10,790 bases of DNA from Anaerolineae bacterium (GTDB lineage: Bacteria > Chloroflexota > Anaerolineae > JAAYZQ01), in assembly GCA_016929795.1 (NCBI GenBank), contig JAFGIA010000300.1, positions 1 through 10,790 on the forward strand. The letters run 5' to 3'. Of this stretch, positions 5,375 to 10,790 are shown piece after piece (positions within the stretch are counted from its first letter, which is position 1; every line of letters begins with the position of its first letter). The position numbers were made by a program, and so were the translations under genes. The notes beneath the pieces were generated by a model, which was not told the origin of the DNA, did not search any database, and saw only the letters and a list, made by a program, of their open reading frames with translations.

Positions 5375-6199
5375 TCACACAAAACTCTCCAGGAAATGCG
5401 ACACGTCGCTGTAGAAAAAGACGGGGCCATGCAGGCAAACAAACTGCCCCCCCATGTTGCAGCGGCCGCACTTGCCAATGCCGCACTTCATCTTGGCTTC
5501 CAGGGTCATGATCATCTGCTCATCCTGGAAGCCAAGCTTTTGTAGACCGAGGATGACAAACTTGATCATGATCGGCGGGCCGCAGACGATGGCCACCGTG
5601 TTGTCGGGCGCCGGCGCGAGGCGTGCCAGCAGGTCCGTGATCAGGCCCACGTGGCCCTGCCACGCTTCGTCGCCGCGGTCGACGGTGACGTGCAGCTCTG
5701 TGTCGGGCGCGGCGCGCCAGGCCTCGTACTCGTCGGTAAAGACGAGCAGCGAGGGCGAGCGCGCAGCCCACAGGATGGACAGGTGGCCATAGGCGGCGCG
5801 GTGGTCGAGGATCGTATGGATGACCGGGCGCAGCGGCGCGCCGCCAATGCCGCCGCCGAGGACGAGGATCTCCTTGCCACGGATGTCGTCCAGGGGAAAG
5901 CTGTTGCCCATGGGGCCGCGCACGCCCACGATCGCGCCCGGTTCCATCTTGTGCAATGCGTCGGTGACGGTGCCCACGCGGTTGACGGCGAACTCGAGCG
6001 CGCTGGTGCGCGACGGGGTAGAAGCCAATCCAAAAGGCGCCTCGCCGACGCCAAAGGCCGACAGAAAGGCAAACTGCCCCGGCGCATAGTCGAACCGCTC
6101 GCCGTTCAGCTCCACCTGAAAGAGCTTGATGTCATCCGCCAGATCCTTCACCCCGGCGAGGGTGCCGAGGAGAGGGCGCATCGGGTTTTCATGGCTCAT
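5375..6199 (-). CDS. FAD/NAD(P)-binding [2Fe-2S] oxidoreductase subunit (HydG/AsrB/FlxA type)
   Basis: Cytoplasmic electron-entry subunit of the ferredoxin-NADP reductase fold, 274 residues, resembling the gamma subunit of sulfhydrogenase (HydG), anaerobic sulfite reductase B, PyrK and FlxA. The N-terminal FAD domain has APGQFAFL (39-46), PFGLAST (55-61) and GVRGPMGNSFPL (92-103). The NAD(P) domain has LGGGIGGAPLRP (114-125) and CGPPIMIK (206-213). The C-terminal [2Fe-2S] site is C239, C244, C247 and C255 in MKCGIGKCGRCNMG plus FVC. It should exchange electrons between NAD(P)H and the iron-sulfur partners encoded upstream. Its ATG overlaps the preceding stop as ATGA; a second in-frame Met at residue 7 is an alternative start. 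No hydrogenase subunit follows, which argues against a group 3b hydrogenase and for a Flx-like NADH module. Confidence 0.88.
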   Translation of the reverse strand: MSHENPMRPLLGTLAGVKDLADDIKLFQVELNGERFDYAPGQFAFLSAFGVGEAPFGLASTPSRTSALEFAVNRVGTVTDALHKMEPGAIVGVRGPMGNSFPLDDIRGKEILVLGGGIGGAPLRPVIHTILDHRAAYGHLSILWAARSPSLLVFTDEYEAWRAAPDTELHVTVDRGDEAWQGHVGLITDLLARLAPAPDNTVAIVCGPPIMIKFVILGLQKLGFQDEQMIMTLEAKMKCGIGKCGRCNMGGQFVCLHGPVFFYSDVSHFLESFV

Positions 6200-6217
6200 G
6201 GCTCATTTCTCATTTCT
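6190..6217. repeat. Four 7-base tandem repeats over a stop/start junction
   Basis: On the + strand CATGGCT occurs twice and then CATTTCT twice, 28 bases in all. Read on the - strand, each unit contains an ATG. The array encodes the end of the iron-sulfur protein and the start of the FlxA-like protein. Gain or loss of one unit would shift both frames. Confidence 0.8.
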
Positions 6218-7200
6218 AATTCGCGCAACACCTCCACGATGTCGATCCCCGCCGGGCAGGCAGCAATGCAGCGGCCGCAGCCGACACACGCGACGGCGCA
6301 GAAGTCGAGGGGCGAGTAGCAGAATTTGCAGTAGAAGCGGTTGCGCAGCCGCTGGGCAGTGTCAGGGCGTGGGTTGTGGCCGCCGGCGATGCGCCGGTAG
6401 GCGGGTGACATGCAGCTATCCCAGGCGCGCAGGCGCTGGACGTGAACGTAGCCGGGACTGGCGGCGGTGACGTCGTCGCGCACGTCAAAGCAGCGGCAGG
6501 TGGGACACACGTAGGTGCAGGCGTGGCAGCTCAGGCAGCGGTCGGCCAGGCGCTGCCACGAGAGCTCGTCAAAGATGGCGGGCCACTCGCCGGGTGGCCG
6601 GACGGACACCGCCTCGGCGGTGATCGTGGGCTCGGGTGCCGGCCGGCCGGCCTCGGGCCAGTCGACGCCGTCGAGGAGCGCCGCGCCCCTGGCGGTGACG
6701 ACCTCGACGAAATAGTCGTCGCCGTCGCAATGAAGCAGCAGGTCGAGGGCCGACGCGTCGGCGGGGCCGCTGCCAAAGCTGGTGCAGAAGCAGCCATCCC
6801 ACATCTGGGGACAGGCGAGGCCGACCAGCGTCGTGCGCTCGCGGCGGCGGGCATAGTAGGGGTCGGCCGGCGGGCGGTCGACGAGCAGGGCATCGAGGAC
6901 GCGCAGGGCGCGGGCGTCGCACGGGCGGATGGCAAAGAGGACCTGGTCGCCGCCGAGCTCGGGCTCGGCCAGGCTCACGTCACGCCCTCGCTTTTCAATG
7001 TCCAGGAGCACCTCCGTGTCGGGGAAAAAGTAGCTCTTGGGCGAGAGCGTGGTGCGCTGAAAGTCCAAGGCGATGCTGGCGGCGGAAGAGACGGGGCGAT
7101 AGAGCCATTCGCGCTCGACGCGCTGTGGGGCGATGAGGGTATAGCGCTCGATCAGCGCCTCGAGCCAGGCGAGCAGCGACTCGTGAGTGGTGGATCTCAT
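6196..7200 (-). CDS. Iron-sulfur electron-transfer subunit, HydB/AsrA-like (FlxB/FlxC type)
   Basis: A 334-residue cytoplasmic protein related to the beta subunit of sulfhydrogenase and to anaerobic sulfite reductase A. Residues 85-140 hold the RPCDARAL motif (92-99) and VGLACPQMWDGCFC (126-139), which resemble the F420-hydrogenase beta/FrhB region. Then come two cysteine clusters: CLSCHACTYVCPTCRC (222-237) and CVGCGRCIAACP (305-316), together enough for two [4Fe-4S] centres, with further cysteines in RFYCKFCYSP (288-297). No NAD(P) fold is visible, so it should relay electrons between the FlxA-like and MvhD/HdrA-like proteins. The ATG at 7200 is chosen because it overlaps the previous stop as ATGA; the frame stays open upstream to 7362, inside the previous gene, but that extension is low-complexity and Arg-rich. 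It shares several motifs with the preceding gene, so the two look like divergent copies. Confidence 0.85.
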   Translation of the reverse strand: MRSTTHESLLAWLEALIERYTLIAPQRVEREWLYRPVSSAASIALDFQRTTLSPKSYFFPDTEVLLDIEKRGRDVSLAEPELGGDQVLFAIRPCDARALRVLDALLVDRPPADPYYARRRERTTLVGLACPQMWDGCFCTSFGSGPADASALDLLLHCDGDDYFVEVVTARGAALLDGVDWPEAGRPAPEPTITAEAVSVRPPGEWPAIFDELSWQRLADRCLSCHACTYVCPTCRCFDVRDDVTAASPGYVHVQRLRAWDSCMSPAYRRIAGGHNPRPDTAQRLRNRFYCKFCYSPLDFCAVACVGCGRCIAACPAGIDIVEVLRELEMRNEP

Positions 7201-8069
7201 AGCGGCAGCTCCTCGTCTTTGCGGAATGTGGCCAGGGGTGGGGGCGTGTCGGGGTCGGCGCCGGCGACACAGCCGAACAGGGCCTCGACCTCGGCGGCGA
7301 TCTTGCGATTGAGCAGGCTGAGCGGAAGATGCACGGGGCAGGCCGCCTCGCACGCCTGGCACCCGGCGCAGCGGCCGGCGAGGTGGTAGGCGCGCATGAT
7401 GTGAAAGAAGGCCTTTTGCGGCACACCGTGGGCGATGCTCAGCCAGGGCGGGTCGACCTGCTCAGCCAGGCACTCAAAACAGTAACAAGCGGGACAGGCC
7501 TGGCGACAGGCGTAGCAGCGGATGCAGCGATCGAACTCGTGCGCCCAGAAGGCGAGGCGCTCGGCCGGGGCCATCGCCTCGATCTCGGCGACGCCCGGCC
7601 ACGGCCCGTCGGGCACCTTCACTTTGGGCGGGTCGCCGATGAGGGCATCGTAAAACACGGGCACACGCTCGGCACAATAGCGGCAGTGGATCGACTCCTC
7701 GTCGCCGTCGAGCATGCCAGGGCAGGCGACGCCGACCACGAATACCGACTCGCGGGCGACCTGCCCTTCGTGGATGAGAACGTTGAGCGCGCGGACATCG
7801 CACGGGCGGGCGACGACGGCCACGCGGGGGGTGGAACCGGGTTCGGCGCCGCGGGCGAGTGCCGCGATCTTGTCACGCACATAGGTGACCAGGTTGTGAT
7901 GGCAGGTGCGATCCCACACCAGGCGCTCGGTGTCGGCCGGGTCATAGATAAACGCAGGACGTGCCTGGCCGCGCGGGCTGCGCTCGTGGCCAATGACGCA
8001 GCTCACCTCGCCGAGGTCGAGGAGTTTTTTGACCCGGATGCGGATGCCAGTCTCGATCTCGTGGCTCAT
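7197..8069 (-). CDS. Iron-sulfur electron-transfer subunit with FrhB-like region (FlxB/FlxC type)
   Basis: A 290-residue cytoplasmic protein. An N-terminal half with RPCDVRALNVL (88-98) and VGVACPGMLDG (112-122), as in the beta subunit of F420-dependent hydrogenases and dehydrogenases, is followed by CIRCYACRQACPACYCFEC (182-200) and CAGCQACEAACP (234-245), giving two [4Fe-4S] sites; C129 and C132 (CRYC) are extra. It shares the order RPCDxRAL, VGxACP, Cys-rich cluster, Cys-rich cluster with the next gene. The ATG at 8069 follows the good ribosome binding site AAAGGAAG and overlaps the mvhD-like stop as ATGA; an in-frame ATG at 8084 would sit upstream of that site. It probably belongs to the same complex as its neighbours. 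I cannot tell FlxB from FlxC by eye. Confidence 0.83.
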   Translation of the reverse strand: MSHEIETGIRIRVKKLLDLGEVSCVIGHERSPRGQARPAFIYDPADTERLVWDRTCHHNLVTYVRDKIAALARGAEPGSTPRVAVVARPCDVRALNVLIHEGQVARESVFVVGVACPGMLDGDEESIHCRYCAERVPVFYDALIGDPPKVKVPDGPWPGVAEIEAMAPAERLAFWAHEFDRCIRCYACRQACPACYCFECLAEQVDPPWLSIAHGVPQKAFFHIMRAYHLAGRCAGCQACEAACPVHLPLSLLNRKIAAEVEALFGCVAGADPDTPPPLATFRKDEELPL

Positions 8070-8488
8070 GGTCTTCCTTTCCAACCTTGCCAGGGGCCGA
8101 GGGTGCGGACACTGTCAGTGATCTCGGCGACGACCTGGGCGAAGCGGGCGCCCTCAGCGGCCGAGACCCAGTCGATGCGCAGGCGGCCGGCCTCGATGCC
8201 GACAAAATCGAGAAAGCGGTGCATGAGGGCATAGCGCCGGCGTGCGTAATAGTTGCCATCGCCATAGTGACAGTCGCCCGGGTGGCAGCCAGCAATGAGC
8301 ACCCCATCCGCCCCCTCCTGGAACGCCTTGAGGACGTAGAGGGGGTCGACGCGGCCAGAGCAGGGCACGCGGATGATGCGCACGTTGGGCGGGTAGGCGA
8401 TGCGGCTGGTGCCGGCCATGTCGGCCCCGGCATAGCTGCACCAGTTGCAGAGAAAGCCGACGATTTTCGGTTCAAATGTCTCGTGCAT
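8066..8488 (-). CDS. mvhD: MvhD-type [2Fe-2S] electron-transfer protein (methyl-viologen hydrogenase delta family)
   Basis: A 140-residue protein that in methanogens passes electrons from a hydrogenase or formate dehydrogenase to HdrA. Family cysteines are present: CNWCSYAGAD (13-22), PCSGRVDPLYVL (41-52) and GCHPGDCHY (66-74). Its length equals that of a free MvhD, not the HdrA-MvhD fusions. The ATG at 8488 shares one base with the HdrA-like stop (TGATG). It is the physical bridge between the HdrA-like protein and the FeS/FlxA-like proteins, as FlxD is in FlxABCD-HdrABC clusters. The name mvhD is used for the family; no Mvh hydrogenase subunits are present in the window, so the electron donor is more likely NAD(P)H through the FlxA-like protein. 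Confidence 0.9.
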   Translation of the reverse strand: MHETFEPKIVGFLCNWCSYAGADMAGTSRIAYPPNVRIIRVPCSGRVDPLYVLKAFQEGADGVLIAGCHPGDCHYGDGNYYARRRYALMHRFLDFVGIEAGRLRIDWVSAAEGARFAQVVAEITDSVRTLGPWQGWKGRP

Positions 8489-10790
8489 CAAACCTCCACC
8501 CTCAACAACGCCCCCAACTGCCCCAACAACTGTTGCTCGGTGAATCCATGCAGCGTGATGGCGCGGCCGCGGCAGGCGGCGACGCACAGACCGCACCCTT
8601 TGCACAGGGCGGGATTGATCTCGGCCTGCTGGCGCCCGCGTACGTCGACGATCTGGGCGGCGCCGGCAGGGCAGACCTCGACGCAGGTGCCGCAGGCAAC
8701 ACAGCGCAGCGGCAGGACCTCGGCGGTCATGGGCTCGATGGCCACCTGGCCGCGGTTGAGCAGGCCGATGGCCTGCGAGGCGGCGCCGCTGGCCTGGGCC
8801 ACAGTGTCGGGAATGTCCTTCGGGCCCTGGGCGACGCCGGCGAGGAAAATACCGTCGGTGGCGGTCTCCACGGGGCGCAGCTTGGGGTGCGCCTCCAGGA
8901 AAAAGCCGTCCTCGCCGCGGCTGATGTGAAAAAGCTGCGCCACCTGCTCGGCGTCGGCGGTGGGCACCATGGCCGTCGACAGGACGACCATATCGACGGG
9001 GATATCGACGATCTCGCCGAGGAGCGTCTCTTCGGCGCGGACCACGAGGCGGCCGTCGCGCTGCTCGACTTCGGCCCCCTTGCCGCGCACAAAGACGATG
9101 CCCTCTTGCTGGACGCGGTCATAGAATTCGGCATAGCCCTTGCCAAAGGCATTGATGTCGAAATAGAACTCGTAGACGCGGGCGTGGGTCTTTTCGCGCA
9201 CCAGGTGGGCCAGCTTCATGGAGTACATGCAGCACACGCGCGAGCAGTGAGCGTTATGCTGGCGGTCGCGGCTGCCGATGCAATGCAAGATGGCCACAGC
9301 CTGGGGCGTGCGCCCATCCTTGAGGACCACCTGCCCGCCGGTGGGTCCGCTGGCATTGACCAGGCGCTCCAGCTCGAGCGCGGTATAGACGTCGGGATAG
9401 CGGCCATAGCCATACTGGGGCAGGTTTCGTGGATCGTATAGCTCAAAGCCAGTGGCGAGAATAATGGCGCCCACGTCGACCTCGACCAGGCGCTCCTGCA
9501 TAGTGTGGTCGATCGCCCCACGCTCACACGCCCACACGCAGCGATAACACTCGGAGCAGATGCCGCAGTCGAGGCAGCGCTGTGCCTCGGCAATGGCCTG
9601 CTCTTCGGTGAGGGGCAGCACGACCTCGCGGAAGGTGCGCACGCGCTCCTCGAGCGGCAGGCGGGCGGGCTCGCGGCGCTCGGCCGGGGTGACGGCGCCC
9701 AGGCGGATCTTGGTCTCTGCATCCTGGCGCGTCCACTTTTCCACCGGCCGCCTGGGCGGCGGCGGCGGGGTGAGGGGCTCGCCCTGCAGGTAGCGGTGGA
9801 TCGACCCGGACGCCTCGTGGCCGAGGGCCACCGCATTGATCACAAAGCCGGCACCGGGGATGACGCCGCGCCCGGCAAAAAGGCCGGGGATCTGGGTGGC
9901 GAGTGTCTGCTGATCGCCGACGATCGCGTCGTACGGCTCGTCGAGAAAGACGAGGTCCGAGAACTGGCCGATGGCGCGGATGACAGTGTCGACCTCCATG
10001 ACAAACTCGGTGCCCGGCTCGGCGACGACGACGCGCTTGCCACTGTCGTCGATGCGGCTGAGCTGGCGTGAGCGGGCGCACTCCATGCCGGTGACGCGGC
10101 CATTCTGCCCCAGGATGCGCGTGGCGACCGTCTCGGGCACGAGCTGGATGCCCTCGGCCTCGGCTTCGTCGAGCTCCCAGGGGTAGGCAGGGATCTCGCC
10201 ACGGGAGCGGCGGTAGACCAGGCTGACCTGCTCGGCGCCGAGGCGCAGGGCAGTGGTGGCGGCGTCGACAGCGGTAATGCCCCCGCCGACGATGGCCACG
10301 CGCTTGCCGATCTTGACGGGGCGGCCCAGGCTGACGTGGCGCAAAAAATAAGTGCCCGACAGGACACCGTCAAGGTCCTCCCCCTCGATGCCCAGGCTGG
10401 TGGCGCGGCTGACGCCGGTGGCGAGATAGATGGCATCGTACCGGCCGCCATTGGCCTTGAGCAGGGCGGCGGGGTCGCGCACGGGGCTGTTGAGGCGCAG
10501 CTCGACACCAAGGGCAAGGATGTCGTCGACATCGCGCTGGAGGATACCCTTGGGCAGGCGATGCTCGGGGATGCCGGTGCGCATCATGCCGCCGGCAACG
10601 GGCAGCGCCTCATAGACGGTGACGCCATAACCACGCTTGACGAGGTCCTGCGCGGCGGTGAGGCCCGCCGGCCCGGAGCCGACGATAGCCACGTGCTCGT
10701 CACGGGTGCGCGGCACCGGCTCGATGGGGCGCGGCAGGCCACGGGCATAGACAGTGTCGACGACGAAACGCTTCAGCTCCATGATCGAGA
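8488..10790 (-). CDS. GltD/NfnB-HdrA hybrid flavin iron-sulfur protein, 5' end beyond the window
   Basis: Numbering is from the Met at 10782. Residues 30-332 form a complete GltD/NfnB-like module: FAD site VGSGPAG (34-40), EALPVAGGMMRTGIPEHRLP (58-77), second nucleotide fold VGGGITAVDAA (165-175) and the FAD-closing GLFAGRGVIPGAG (300-312). Residues 403-419 have six cysteines, CLDCGICSECYRCVWAC. From about 430 on the sequence is HdrA: GAIILATGFELYDP (438-451), CIGSRDRQHN (501-510), CSRVCCMY (513-520), FGKGYAEFYDR (546-556), AQGPKDIPDTVAQAS (651-665), then two [4Fe-4S] ferredoxin motifs at C694-C704 and C727-C737. HdrA's own N-terminal Rossmann half is missing. The frame stays open to the edge and reads (V)SI before MELKRFVVD, matching the GltD motif PVxIxxLKRFxxD, so the Met is internal and an N-terminal iron-sulfur domain probably lies outside. 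The protein is the likely core of the complex and a candidate site of flavin-based bifurcation (inference). Confidence 0.9.
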   Translation of the reverse strand, partial: SIMELKRFVVDTVYARGLPRPIEPVPRTRDEHVAIVGSGPAGLTAAQDLVKRGYGVTVYEALPVAGGMMRTGIPEHRLPKGILQRDVDDILALGVELRLNSPVRDPAALLKANGGRYDAIYLATGVSRATSLGIEGEDLDGVLSGTYFLRHVSLGRPVKIGKRVAIVGGGITAVDAATTALRLGAEQVSLVYRRSRGEIPAYPWELDEAEAEGIQLVPETVATRILGQNGRVTGMECARSRQLSRIDDSGKRVVVAEPGTEFVMEVDTVIRAIGQFSDLVFLDEPYDAIVGDQQTLATQIPGLFAGRGVIPGAGFVINAVALGHEASGSIHRYLQGEPLTPPPPPRRPVEKWTRQDAETKIRLGAVTPAERREPARLPLEERVRTFREVVLPLTEEQAIAEAQRCLDCGICSECYRCVWACERGAIDHTMQERLVEVDVGAIILATGFELYDPRNLPQYGYGRYPDVYTALELERLVNASGPTGGQVVLKDGRTPQAVAILHCIGSRDRQHNAHCSRVCCMYSMKLAHLVREKTHARVYEFYFDINAFGKGYAEFYDRVQQEGIVFVRGKGAEVEQRDGRLVVRAEETLLGEIVDIPVDMVVLSTAMVPTADAEQVAQLFHISRGEDGFFLEAHPKLRPVETATDGIFLAGVAQGPKDIPDTVAQASGAASQAIGLLNRGQVAIEPMTAEVLPLRCVACGTCVEVCPAGAAQIVDVRGRQQAEINPALCKGCGLCVAACRGRAITLHGFTEQQLLGQLGALLRVEV

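Noticed and set aside
7201..7362. Longer N-terminus for the HydB/AsrA-like protein
   Set aside because: The extra 54 residues fall within the preceding gene and are low-complexity. The ATG at 7200 forms an ATGA overlap.
8489..8605. Longer N-terminus for the MvhD-like protein
   Set aside because: The extra 39 residues overlap the HdrA-like gene, are Arg-rich and not part of the family; MHETFEPKIVGF is the normal MvhD start and lies at a TGATG coupling site.
4901..10790. Group 3b [NiFe] hydrogenase operon (HydBGDA)
   Set aside because: HydB- and HydG-like genes are present, but there is no small or large hydrogenase subunit after them; the operon ends with a cNMP-fold gene.

Overview
The window is GC-rich and gene-dense, with almost no non-coding DNA except for about 375 bases at the left end. 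It suggests an anaerobic or facultatively anaerobic bacterium. Sigma70-type promoters, AGGAGG ribosome binding sites and bacterial two-component genes rule out an archaeon, although the redox genes resemble those of methanogens. The style (GC-rich, HdrA/MvhD proteins beside a multi-membrane-span histidine kinase with single-domain response regulators) is compatible with Chloroflexota, but no marker gene in the window settles the phylum.

Layout. Positions 1-374 hold no convincing gene. They contain a perfect 36-bp palindrome, then two successive units, each a 16-bp-stem hairpin followed by an identical 30-base repeat. The second repeat supplies the -35 box of a strong promoter. From that promoter runs a two-gene + strand operon: a dipeptide epimerase of the enolase superfamily (375-1403) and an RNA 3'-terminal phosphate cyclase, RtcA (1400-2470). 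A second clear promoter precedes a + strand pair: a single-domain response regulator (2581-2988) and a membrane histidine kinase (3013-4383) that carries a GGxxNP motif like the quinone-sensing motif of RegB/PrrB. Converging on the kinase from the - strand is a second single-domain response regulator (4425-4811), about 60% identical to the first and with its own promoter.

The right-hand 6 kb is one tightly coupled - strand redox operon, read right to left. It starts with a large flavin/iron-sulfur protein that fuses a GltD/NfnB-like NAD(P)H:FAD module to the C-terminal part of HdrA (8488 to beyond the right edge). Next come an MvhD-type [2Fe-2S] protein (8066-8488) and two related iron-sulfur proteins with FrhB/HydB-like features (7197-8069 and 6196-7200). 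Then follow a FAD/NAD(P)/[2Fe-2S] oxidoreductase of the HydG/AsrB/FlxA type (5375-6199) and a stand-alone cyclic-nucleotide-binding-fold protein (4901-5365). Four of the five junctions overlap by 1-4 bases and the fifth gap is 9 bases.

How the genes may work together (inference). The gene content is that of a FlxABCD-HdrA-like complex: NAD(P)H enters at the FlxA-like subunit, electrons pass through the iron-sulfur proteins and MvhD to the HdrA-like subunit, and flavin-based bifurcation or confurcation with ferredoxin is possible. No hydrogenase large or small subunit and no HdrB or HdrC is in the window; HdrBC could lie beyond the right edge. The kinase and its two regulators could report the state of the quinone pool next to this redox operon, but nothing in the sequence proves a link. 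The operon's own promoter is outside the window.
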